This document shows positions 8,046 to 15,040 of a DNA stretch of 64,000 bases, piece by piece. Source of the stretch: Anaerolineae bacterium (GTDB lineage: Bacteria; Chloroflexota; Anaerolineae; Aggregatilineales; Phototrophicaceae); contig JALHNB010000031.1 of the NCBI GenBank assembly GCA_022843745.1, forward strand, positions 21,120 through 85,119, given 5' to 3'. The stretch's first letter is position 1. Every line of letters begins with the position of its first letter. Below the pieces are notes generated by a model that was not told the origin of the DNA, did not search any database, and was given only the letters and a program-made list of their open reading frames with translations. The position numbers and the translations under genes were made by a program.

Positions 8046-8075
8046 ATTATATAATATAGTATAACAATATGTAAA
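8046..8075 (-). promoter_or_regulatory. Sigma70-type promoter of the 110-aa gene
   Basis: On the minus strand TTTACA (8075-8070) is followed after 18 bp by TATAAT (8051-8046), about 40 bp upstream of the start codon. The -10 lies within an AT-rich imperfect palindrome (8036-8063), a possible operator. Confidence 0.55.
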
Positions 8076-8148
8076 GTGCCAAATCTTTGTCTATCCTCTT
8101 TTCTGAACCTCTGGAATGAATAGCCCAAATTCCACAGTACCAAAAAAC

Positions 8149-8429
8149 ACGGCGCGTAGCGCCGTAAGCCCGCCGAAGGCGGAACCCCCCGTCGAGCCGT
8201 AGGCCGACTACACCCGGCAAGGGTGCGGAGGGCGGGCTTGTCCCGTCCGACGCCACGCCCGCCGAAGTCCCGCAACGCGGGACGAGGGAACCAGCCTTGA
8301 AGCCCTCATAGCAAACCGCTAGGTTTGCCGATTTCACGAAGTGAAATCATGAGGGCAAAAGGCGGGCGGTGGCGGGTGTAGTCGGGCTTCACCGGAGCGT
8401 GAAACGCCAAGGGGAAGGCCGACGGGGGG
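8149..8429. other. Large self-complementary element: candidate structured RNA or single-strand origin
   Basis: This GC-rich stretch folds on itself over about 280 nt. Nested long-range helices: CCCCCCGTCG (8185-8194) with CGACGGGGGG (8420-8429), 10 bp; 8204-8216 with 8373-8385, 13 bp. Local helices: 8149-8155/8159-8165 (7 bp, loop GTA), 8170-8174/8178-8182 (5 bp, loop GAA), 8231-8237/8257-8263 (7 bp), 8267-8273/8277-8283 (7 bp, loop AAC), and a three-way junction at 8302-8356 closed by 8 bp with arms of 7 and 8 bp. Open frames across it on the minus strand are Pro/Arg/Gly-rich and not convincing proteins. It may be a structured RNA (strand unknown), a remnant of a retro-element, or an oriT/single-strand origin of the mobile element. 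Confidence 0.65.
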
Positions 8430-9059
8430 ATGGTTTGACGACGGGGTTGCAGCGAAGAAACGTGCCGAATATGCCCGCTTTTGGGGCAAAATGAGGCCGT
8501 TTGAGCAAGACCCTGTGAGGAAAGCCATTCTCTTAGCGCATTTCACGCTTTATGTGGGTATACGCGGAGGGACTTTATTAAGTAAAGTCTATGAAAAAGT
8601 CTCCCCTGTATGTCTTCAATTGCTTATTGTTACGCTAAATCCAATATTGTGCGACAATCAAATCTTGGTATTCAACCATAGCAAGGCCAAAATACATATT
8701 TATTTGCCTTCGGCAAATCGTTATTATAAAATCTAAGAGACTGAATTGTCTTGGTCTTAAACTTTATTAACAATGTATCTAAACGGCGCTTCGGAATTTT
8801 CGAGGCGCTGTTTTTTTGCGCCTCGTTTCCAGATAGCCTTTTTCGCTATCAGCACCGACCATCTACCTCTTTCGTTCGAGTTCCCTCTAGGTCGTGGTGG
8901 GTTGCCACTTCTCCCCTATTCTCTGTTGAGAATGGTTCGGATTTTTCCGACGACATCTCTACTTCAGTCGATGGGTTTGCATATAGATAAGCATGTCGAA
9001 AAGGGCGTCGTCAAGGGGTAAATCGCACCATGACATCATGGTAGATACCACGACACCAC
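8430..9059. other. Non-coding stretch with further hairpins
   Basis: No convincing gene is seen. Two more small hairpins lie here: GACTTTA/TAAAGTC (8571-8577/8583-8589) and ATTTGCC/GGCAAAT (8702-8708/8712-8718, loop TTC), before the plus-strand terminator at 8784-8817. A plus-strand frame of 81 codons at 8491-8736 has no family resemblance or clear ribosome site. Confidence 0.45.
8784..8817 (+). terminator. Rho-independent terminator, plus strand
   Basis: GCGCTTCG (8786-8793) pairs with CGAGGCGC (8801-8808; one G-U pair) around a 7-nt loop, followed by TG and seven T. No plus-strand gene precedes it, so it would end a transcript coming from the structured region at 8149-8720. That is an indirect hint that this region is transcribed on the plus strand. 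Confidence 0.6.
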
Positions 9060-9383
9060 GGTTGCATGGTATCACGGTATCATGTATTGAGGGCTTGGAT
9101 TGCTTTGTGAAGCACACTGTTTTCACCATTTTCCTCGTAATCACTGATGACGAAATTAATTGCAATACGCGCGATCTCATTCTCGCTAGTTTTGACACCC
9201 CGGCGTTTATAAGCATACAGAATGTCCGCAATGGCTTTTTTCTCGTCTAAGGTAAACCGATGGGTAGCCGCTTCTTTGCCAAGTTCTTTTACGGCTTTTC
9301 GGACGACTTCGATGATGGTGTCGTGGTATCGTGGTTGCATGGTATCACGGTTGGTAGCATGGTGTCGTGGTATCACGGTATCA
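9060..9383. repeat. Iteron-like repeats at and within the ParA-partner gene
   Basis: The 19-mer GGTTGCATGGTATCACGGT occurs twice (9060-9078 and 9333-9351), and GGTATCACGGTATCA occurs at 9068-9082 and 9369-9383. Related GGTRTCGTGG copies fill 9317-9370. One cluster lies at the 3' end of the ParA-partner gene and the other inside it, where it encodes the odd DTVIPRHHATNRDTMQPRYH segment. Position beside parA suggests a centromere-like (parS) or iteron site. Confidence 0.6.
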
Positions 9384-9541
9384 GGCTTGCTCAGTTTGGC
9401 AAGAGCCTTCTTCTTTCTATTTTCTGGCGGCTGTTGTGCATCTAAGTTCTGACGAGAAGGTGTTTCAGGCCATGTCGGAGTAACCGCTGTGAGCGGCGAG
9501 AGGCGAAAGAATGGGCTGTCGGCTAATCCACCTTTTTTCAT
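9080..9541 (-). CDS. Probable ParA partner / DNA-binding protein of the partition cassette
   Basis: A 153-residue protein whose ATG overlaps the parA stop by four bases. The N-terminal half is basic and Pro/Thr/His-rich and encoded by iteron-like repeats. The C-terminal half (TLDEKKAIADILYAYKRRGVKTSENEIARIAINFVISDYEENG) is helical and resembles small centromere-binding partners only in size and position; no ParB, RHH or ParG motif is certain. Downstream genes of parA in such cassettes usually encode the DNA adaptor. Function inferred from context. Confidence 0.55.
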   Translation of the reverse strand: MKKGGLADSPFFRLSPLTAVTPTWPETPSRQNLDAQQPPENRKKKALAKLSKPDTVIPRHHATNRDTMQPRYHDTIIEVVRKAVKELGKEAATHRFTLDEKKAIADILYAYKRRGVKTSENEIARIAINFVISDYEENGENSVLHKAIQALNT

Positions 9542-10299
9542 CGTTTAAGAACTTCTTTTACCAATGACCTGTAGGCGTTGGCTCCGGCACTGGTGGGGGA
9601 GTAGTGAAAGATATGGCTGTGATTGGAGTGGGCTTCTTCAAGGGCAATATTCTTGGGAATGGTGGTTTCAAATACCAATCCATTGAAGTATTCGCGTAGC
9701 TGCTTTTCGACATCGTTTGATACATTGGTTCGATCTGAAAACGTACAAATGACACCCAGAATGTCCAGGTTCGGATTAAGCTGCGTCTGCTTGACCATAC
9801 TGACTGTTTCCTGAAGCTGTACCAGACCGGATAAGGCGAAAAACGCAGTTGAAACGGGGATGATGAGTTTGTCACTGGCGACAAAAGAATTGATTGTCAT
9901 TAAACCGAGTGAAGGGGGATTATCTATAACAATGTAGTCGTATCTATCCCGCACCGCTTCAAGCGCTTTCGTCAATCGAGCGCTACGATTATCAAAAGCC
10001 TGCGCGAGTTCGAGGTCAACGCCTGAGAGACGTATGTGAGAGGGAACGACGTGCAGATTGGGGAATTGTGTCTCTAAAATGATGCCTGAGAGGGAAGCAA
10101 AGTTCACCATAACATTGTAAAGGGATTTGTCCGGGCTGATCTCGTTATCGGGGTGTATAAATACTTGGGTCGCGTTGGTTTGCGGATCGGCGTCAACCAA
10201 AAGCACCTTATAGCCTTCAAGTGAAAGGCCAGCGGAGAGGTTTATGGCAGTGGTCGTTTTCGCCACACCACCTTTCTGATTGGCAATTGAAATTATCAT
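9538..10299 (-). CDS. parA: ParA/Soj-like partition ATPase
   Basis: A 253-residue ATPase with the deviant Walker A KGGVAKTTTA at residues 9-18, VLLVDADPQTNATQVF (switch region) and YDYIVIDNPPSLGL (Walker B). The length fits the short ParA class (no N-terminal HTH). It uses ATP-dependent DNA binding to move or position DNA, here most likely the excised element. It sits between a small RHH gene upstream and a small gene downstream, each overlapping by ATGA, so it is a three-gene cassette. Confidence 0.92.
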   Translation of the reverse strand: MIISIANQKGGVAKTTTAINLSAGLSLEGYKVLLVDADPQTNATQVFIHPDNEISPDKSLYNVMVNFASLSGIILETQFPNLHVVPSHIRLSGVDLELAQAFDNRSARLTKALEAVRDRYDYIVIDNPPSLGLMTINSFVASDKLIIPVSTAFFALSGLVQLQETVSMVKQTQLNPNLDILGVICTFSDRTNVSNDVEKQLREYFNGLVFETTIPKNIALEEAHSNHSHIFHYSPTSAGANAYRSLVKEVLKR

Positions 10300-10469
10300 G
10301 AACTGAAATGACGTTTAACGTATTCCGATGTAATCAGACGCAAAAGAGAAGAGAGGCTAATATTGCGCTCGTCCGCCATGTTTTGGAGGTTGAGCTTTAG
10401 TTCACGAGGCAGGAGAAACTTTACGTGTTCTTCGTGAATAAGTTTCTTGTTATTGTTGTTATGGGTCAT
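10296..10469 (-). CDS. Small ribbon-helix-helix protein upstream of parA
   Basis: From ATG 10469 the product is 57 residues: MTHNNNNKKLIHEEH, then the strand VKFLLPRELKLNL and helices (QNMADERNISLSSLLRLITSEYVKRHF), the RHH pattern. It overlaps parA by four bases. A longer reading from TTG 10529 adds Cys-rich residues, and that TTG belongs to a TTGACA promoter-like box, so the inner start is preferred. RHH proteins next to ParA serve as autorepressor and centromere binder, so this could be the true partition partner. Confidence 0.65.
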   Translation of the reverse strand: MTHNNNNKKLIHEEHVKFLLPRELKLNLQNMADERNISLSSLLRLITSEYVKRHFSS

Positions 10470-10529
10470 GTTTGGTACTAGCATGGGACAGCTATGGCAT
10501 TTTAAGCATATAGTGGCGGCGCATGTCAA

Positions 10530-10725
10530 CTAGGAAAATGATGTAAAGGAATTGAGGTAGGGAATAGGAGAATACTCACCTTCGGGACGGGAAGCCCCTT
10601 AGAATGGCTCTGGTGAAGCCACAGCGCATATCTTGGAGGATGCTAGAAGGTGTATGATCTTGGACATAGATCACTGCATGATACAAGCGGCAGCGACAAA
10701 CCCTTCTGAGATAATTTAAAAGTGG
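10530..10725. other. Intergenic region between parA cassette and primase
   Basis: 196 bp with no gene. TTGACA at 10529-10524 (minus) is a -35 candidate for the parA cassette, with a weak -10 (TTAAAA) 18 bp on. Nothing else is recognised. Confidence 0.35.
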
Positions 10726-11697
10726 TCAGAGAAGCATCTGGGCAAGCTCGGTGATGGTATCGGTGAAATCAGAACTCTGACCGTGTTTTTCACGCCAGCA
10801 TGACCAAAAATCAATCACCGTCGCGCCTTTGCATCCGGCGAAACACTGCCAGTAGTTACCTTGTTTGTTGATGCTAAAGCTCTTGTGCTCATCGTCATGG
10901 AAGGGGCAATAGCCTCGACCTTGTGAATCAAGTTCAACGTACTGACTTACGAATTCATAGACACTCATTCGGCTCTTGATGCGCTCGGACGGTTTCTCGC
11001 AGGAGGGCGTTGTGAGTTGAGCCGAAAATGGAGGAGTGGGGTTAATCGTTATTGGCTCAGGTGCATATTTGAGCGTTTCGGTGATGAAAAACGAAGGGAC
11101 TTTTTGAGGATGGGCAAGAAGTGCTATCTGTTCTCGAACGGTTGGAGCAAGCGGTTCACCCTCAAGGGTAATGAAGTGATAGCGTCGGTTCGTAAGGCGA
11201 TGCACCCCCAGAGGCAACCGTACCAGTGAGCCGGGGCCACTGGCGAGTTGATCTTGTCTGGGATACAGTTCCACCTGCTCAAGATGGCGTCCGGCGATAA
11301 GTTGCTTGCCAAAGCGACGTGCATCAACGCCAGGAATTGGGTCAAAGAACAGCCACAGGTGTCCGCCTCGGCGCGAGGGTTCAATATAAGCCTCAACACG
11401 CTCACGCTGAAGATCAAAAGCCAAATCCAGAAGCGCGTCCCAATGAGCGTCATTATCAGCGTCAAAACAAATCCACGTGGCATGGCTCTTTTCATTAAGC
11501 CCATATGCACCGAGAGTAATTGAACCTATAAGATGTGCAGCGACGGCATCCATCGTCAATTGTCTCTTGACGGTTACATACGTGCCGTCTTTTAGCTGCT
11601 TGGGATACCGATCAAACCTGGGGATAAAGGTCGCGGTATAGGCTGCAACAAGGGCGTGATCTAGCTCAACCCTCGGCTGTTGTTCTGGCTGTGCCAT
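10726..11697 (-). CDS. AEP-type primase fused to a CHC2 zinc finger
   Basis: A 323-residue protein. Residues about 20-190 have archaeo-eukaryotic primase features: the DxD motif in ICFDADND (D79, D81), the SRRGGHLWLFFD motif (H113), and a basic LVRLPLGVHR stretch, as in primases of TOTE conflict systems and mobile elements. After a Pro-rich linker, residues 245-300 form a DnaG-type CHC2 zinc finger: YCPFHDDE (C264, H267) and CFAGCKGATVIDF (C285, C289). It would prime replication of the element. It is the first gene inside the comM junction. The pairing of an AEP core with a CHC2 finger on the C-terminal side is less usual than the DnaG order. Confidence 0.8.
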   Translation of the reverse strand: MAQPEQQPRVELDHALVAAYTATFIPRFDRYPKQLKDGTYVTVKRQLTMDAVAAHLIGSITLGAYGLNEKSHATWICFDADNDAHWDALLDLAFDLQRERVEAYIEPSRRGGHLWLFFDPIPGVDARRFGKQLIAGRHLEQVELYPRQDQLASGPGSLVRLPLGVHRLTNRRYHFITLEGEPLAPTVREQIALLAHPQKVPSFFITETLKYAPEPITINPTPPFSAQLTTPSCEKPSERIKSRMSVYEFVSQYVELDSQGRGYCPFHDDEHKSFSINKQGNYWQCFAGCKGATVIDFWSCWREKHGQSSDFTDTITELAQMLL

Positions 11698-11763
11698 GTC
11701 CTATTATAGCCAATTCCAACGAGGCGGCAGGTGGGAGGGCAAAAGAATATTCGCCGGAAGAAA

Positions 11764-11789
11764 AAGAGCGAGACTTTCTGCTCGCTCTT
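11764..11789 (-). terminator. Intrinsic terminator at the element boundary
   Basis: AAGAGCGAG and CTCGCTCTT pair over 9 bp around an 8-nt loop. On the minus strand the stem is followed by TTTTTC. It sits between the comM junction and the primase start, so it would shield the element from transcription entering from the chromosome. Confidence 0.65.
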
Positions 11790-11891
11790 CGATGGTCTAA
11801 TCTGAATAACATTATCTAACTGAGAATGTTGTTGTCTCTTCAACCTGCCTAGAAAGGCCAACTTTGAGTGTAAAGGGAATTGCAGATTTAG

Positions 11892-12596
11892 GAGCATACC
11901 AATAGTCAGGCTGGTTTGGTCGGCGGCGGGGCGATTCCTGGGCCGGGAGAAATTTCGCTTGCCCATCGCGGGGTCTTATTTTTAGATGAGCTTCCCGAAT
12001 TCGGCCCACGAACTTTAGAAGTGCTGCGCCAACCCATCGAGGACAAAATTGTCACGATCAGCCGTGCCAGTGGGACGCTGACATTTCCGGCGAATTTTGT
12101 TTTGATCGCCGCCATGAATCCTTGTCCCTGTGGTTTTTATGGTGATCCTGTGAAAGCCTGCACCTGTACGCCTTCGAAAATCTCGCATTATCAGAGTCGG
12201 ATTTCCGGGCCATTGATGGATCGCATCGACATTCATCTCGATGTGCCGCGCGTGGACTACGATAAGCTCATGAGCGTGGATCGTGGCGAATCATCAACTC
12301 TGGTGCGAGAACGGGTGGAACATGCGCGGACACATCAGCGCAAACGCTTCAGCAATCAACGGGGGTTATATGCCAATGCGGATATGCGAACGGGCGATAT
12401 TCAAAAATTTTGCATCCTCACCGACGATGCGCGTCAGGTATTGGAGCTTTCGGTGCGGCGGATGCAGTTAAGCGCCCGCGCCTATCATCGCGTGTTAAAA
12501 TTGAGCCGCACGATTGCTGATCTGGCGGATAGCACCCTCATCGAAGTTCAGCATGTGGCTGAAGCGATCCAGTATCGACCATCGCAGACGAATTAA
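11892..12596 (+). pseudogene. comM: 3' half of comM (YifB-type Mg-chelatase-like AAA+ ATPase), disrupted
   Basis: The frame encodes the C-terminal part of ComM: AGLVGGGAIPGPGEISLAHR, Walker B GVLFLDELPEF, the AAMNPCPCGFYGD zinc-like segment, the sensor region SGPLMDRIDIHLDVPRV, and the C-terminal helices ending in LIEVQHVAEAIQYRPS. Full ComM proteins are about 500 residues; roughly the first 270, with Walker A, are absent, and an in-frame TAG lies just upstream. The only start is a TTG at 11916. ComM is a branch-migration helicase for natural transformation; this copy should be inactive unless the other half is supplied. Confidence 0.88.
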
Positions 12597-12703
12597 TACT
12601 ATCGCGGCGTTGGCATTTTAAACAAAGGCGCATTACCATAACAATGTTCGAGTTGTAACCCTATTCTAAATGTCGCCCATTTTTGCAAAGGACATTCTCT
12701 TCA

Positions 12704-13591
12704 ATGACTTCACCTAAAATTGTTCTCATTACAGGTACGAGCAGTGGTCTTGGACGCGCGACTGCCCAAAAGCTTGCACAAAAGGGCTATACTGTTTTTG
12801 CTACCATGCGTCAGATTGAAAGCAGAAACGCCACCGCAGCAGCAGACTTACGCACTTGGGCGACGAGTGAAGGATTGAACCTGCATGTTGTTGAGCTTGA
12901 TGTGACCGACAACGCCAGCGTACAAACAGCAGTGCATCAAGTGATCGACACTGCTGGACGCATTGACGTACTCATTAACAACGCCGGTTCGGGCATTTTC
13001 GGTCTGGTAGAATCTTTTACCGATGAACAATTTCGTAGACTTTTCGAAACGAATGTTTTTGGCCCTCTGCAAGTCACGCAAACCGTATTGCCGCACATGC
13101 GCCGGCAGCAAGAAGGCCTCTTGATTTACCTTTCGAGCACTGCGGCGACGCTCCCTTATCCATTTATGTCTGCATATGGTGCCAGTAAAGCTGCCCTGGA
13201 AGTAATGGCGTTGGCGATCAATAGTGAAGTCTACAGCCTGGGGATCGACACGGTTGTTATTCAGGCTGGCTCGCACAGCACCGAATTTGGCGCGAAGGTT
13301 GAAACCAGCGCACGGGAAGAAATCTGGGAAAGCTATGGGCCTCTTGGTCAGGCAGGGAAAGCCATGATTTCCACCCTCACACAATATTTTGCATCGGACA
13401 TGCTCAGTACATCTGAGTCTCTCGCTGAGAAAGTCGCTGAATATATTGCCATGCCATCGGGTCAACGCCCCTTAAAAGTCGGAGTAGGGCTTGGTAGCGA
13501 AGGTTTCGATGTATTGAACGATGCACTGATCTCCCTTCAAACAAATGCAATCAATGCAGCTGGATTCGGCTCATTCTTAACCCGTCCGTAA
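12704..13591 (+). CDS. Short-chain dehydrogenase/reductase (SDR)
   Basis: A 295-residue classical SDR: cofactor motif TGTSSGLG near residue 12, NNAGSG, the catalytic Ser in YLSSTAATLPYPF and YGASK (Tyr-x-x-x-Lys). The substrate is not clear; NADP use is suggested by the Arg after the nucleotide-binding strand (ATMRQIESR) but not proven. ATG 12704 is preferred over TTG 12683 because AAAGGA (12687-12692) is placed as a ribosome site for it. It stands alone between comM and the lacI-type gene. Confidence 0.85.
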   Translation: MTSPKIVLITGTSSGLGRATAQKLAQKGYTVFATMRQIESRNATAAADLRTWATSEGLNLHVVELDVTDNASVQTAVHQVIDTAGRIDVLINNAGSGIFGLVESFTDEQFRRLFETNVFGPLQVTQTVLPHMRRQQEGLLIYLSSTAATLPYPFMSAYGASKAALEVMALAINSEVYSLGIDTVVIQAGSHSTEFGAKVETSAREEIWESYGPLGQAGKAMISTLTQYFASDMLSTSESLAEKVAEYIAMPSGQRPLKVGVGLGSEGFDVLNDALISLQTNAINAAGFGSFLTRP

Positions 13592-13777
13592 ATCACTTCA
13601 TCACCTGATTAGCTGCAATCGGGTGCGGCACAACTTTCTCTTATCACAGGGGATGTTGTGTCGCTAATCTTGTTAGCTTTCTTCTTCAGGTCGCATAACC
13701 TGTCAATCGCTGTAATCGCCACTATTTCAGGTTTTTAGTGTTATTTTGAGGCTCTACTAGCTCAATCTGAAGCCTTG
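13592..13777. other. Spacer after the SDR gene
   Basis: An imperfect 10-bp inverted repeat (GCGGCACAAC near 13622, GTTGTGTCGC near 13654, 20-nt loop) may mark the transcript end. Nothing else is seen before the LacI promoter. Confidence 0.3.
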
Positions 13778-13835
13778 TTGACAGTTTTGCGCTTCTGTGT
13801 TATTTTCTTTTTAATGTAAACTACACGTGTAGTTT
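13778..13835 (+). promoter_or_regulatory. Consensus promoter with 18-bp palindromic operator of the LacI-type gene
   Basis: TTGACA (13778-13783) is followed after 17 bp by TATTTT (13801-13806). Just downstream AAACTACACGTGTAGTTT (13818-13835) is a perfect palindrome with a central CG, the form of LacI-family operators. It covers the expected transcription start, so binding would block initiation: autorepression of the regulator is likely. No second copy is seen before the transporter genes. Confidence 0.8.
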
Positions 13836-13870
13836 TATGATAAATATTAGCTTTTGCATAACCTTTAAGA

Positions 13871-14887
13871 ATGAAAAATTTGCGGAAAAGTCATAAGCCA
13901 AGCATGAGTGATGTGGCACGCCTCGCCGGGGTAAATCGCGTCACTGCTTCCGTCGCGCTCAATGGGTCATCACGTGCAGGTACACGTGTCTCTGATGCAA
14001 CCAGGTTGCGTGTGATCGAAGCCGCCAAAGAACTCGGTTACACGCCGAATGCGATTGCACTTGCCCTGCGTGGACAGCGCACGAATATTATCGGTTATTA
14101 CTCCGGTTACGAATTTCTGGATGCACACGATCCCTTTAACGCGACGATTTTGAACGGTCTGCAACGTCGCTGCCAGATGCATCGTCAGGATTTGTTGATA
14201 TTCGGCAGTTATCAGCGAAACTCGGTTGAAGAAGTTTACGCCTCGCTGGTCAACGGCAAAATTGACGGTCTAATACTTTTACCGACTCCCCACAGCCCGG
14301 TTCTTGACGAACTCCTGCAATCTCATCTGCCCGTTATCGCGGTTGCTAACCCTGTGCCAAATATTGCCTCTGTAACCGTTGATGACATCACCGGATCGCG
14401 TTTGCTGGCGGAATATCTTGCGCAGAAAAAGCATCAGAGAATTTTGTATCGTGCTGATCCCGGCGAGCACACCTCAACGACTCGCCGTCTGGAGGCATTT
14501 CTGGAAGCTGCTGCCTCTTTTGATATGGATGTGCAGGTTTCGCGAGGGGAGAAAAATGGGCGGCTGCGGGCGGAGGAAATCGACATTCTGAGAACACCGC
14601 AGGAGTTGCGCCCAACCGTTATTGTCTCGTGGGTTGATTCACATGCTTATATGCTGTTAGAAGAACTTCGCGAATTAAATATCCGTGTCCCGGATGACAT
14701 CGCTGTTGTCGGTTTTGATGGCATTCGGCTAACGCCGCGACCATTTTGCGCCCTGACCTCCATACGCGCACCCTGGAATGAAGTCGCAGAAACGGCTGTT
14801 GATCTGTTAATGATGCTGATCGACGGTGAGAAGGTTGAACAGGAAACCATGCTGCCCGTCGAATTAGCGATTGGAGATACAGCTTGA
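13871..14887 (+). CDS. LacI/GalR-family transcriptional regulator
   Basis: A 338-residue regulator: the N-terminal HTH (MSDVARLAGVNRVTASVALNG) with the hinge sequence RLRVIEAAKELGYTPNAIALAL, then a periplasmic-binding-like effector domain (NIIGYYSGY through VAVVGFDGIRLTPRP). It directly precedes the sugar transport operon in the same direction, so it most likely senses the imported sugar or a derivative. A perfect 18-bp operator lies in its own promoter. Confidence 0.92.
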   Translation: MKNLRKSHKPSMSDVARLAGVNRVTASVALNGSSRAGTRVSDATRLRVIEAAKELGYTPNAIALALRGQRTNIIGYYSGYEFLDAHDPFNATILNGLQRRCQMHRQDLLIFGSYQRNSVEEVYASLVNGKIDGLILLPTPHSPVLDELLQSHLPVIAVANPVPNIASVTVDDITGSRLLAEYLAQKKHQRILYRADPGEHTSTTRRLEAFLEAAASFDMDVQVSRGEKNGRLRAEEIDILRTPQELRPTVIVSWVDSHAYMLLEELRELNIRVPDDIAVVGFDGIRLTPRPFCALTSIRAPWNEVAETAVDLLMMLIDGEKVEQETMLPVELAIGDTA

Positions 14888-15040
14888 TTATTTTGAATCC
14901 ACAAACGATTGGCTGATTTTGGGTCAACGATCATGGAGAATGTATACAATATTCAAAAAATAAAGGAGTGTCTATGGCGTGACGATTGGTTGTTGGATGA
15001 ACTCACTCTTTGGAAAACTTAGAATTTGAGGGACAACTTC
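14888..15040 (+). promoter_or_regulatory. Leader of the sugar-transport operon
   Basis: A possible promoter is TTGGGT then 18 bp then TATACA (around 14918-14947). A ribosome site GAGGGA (15028-15033) precedes the ATG at 15041. The LacI palindrome is not repeated here. Confidence 0.3.

Larger units (their letters stand above)
1..11891. mobile_element. Right part of an integrated conjugative/plasmid-like element inserted in comM
   Basis: All main genes to 11697 are on the minus strand and belong to mobile-DNA functions (two transfer ATPases, replication-relaxation protein, ParA cassette, primase, toxin-antitoxin genes). The right border lies near 11890: the comM reading frame can be followed back from 11916 to a TAG at 11889-11891, after which the ComM-like residues HTNSQAGLVGGG begin. 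No integrase or relaxase is present, so the left end with those functions is probably outside the window. comM is a known insertion site for genomic islands (for example AbaR in Acinetobacter). Confidence 0.75.

Noticed and set aside
8047..8546. Minus-strand frames of 70-96 codons across the structured element
   Set aside because: They are Arg/Pro/Gly-rich products of GC-rich inverted repeats, overlap each other in different frames and have no recognisable family or ribosome site.
8491..8736. Plus-strand frame of 81 codons
   Set aside because: No family, no ribosome site, and hairpins run through it.
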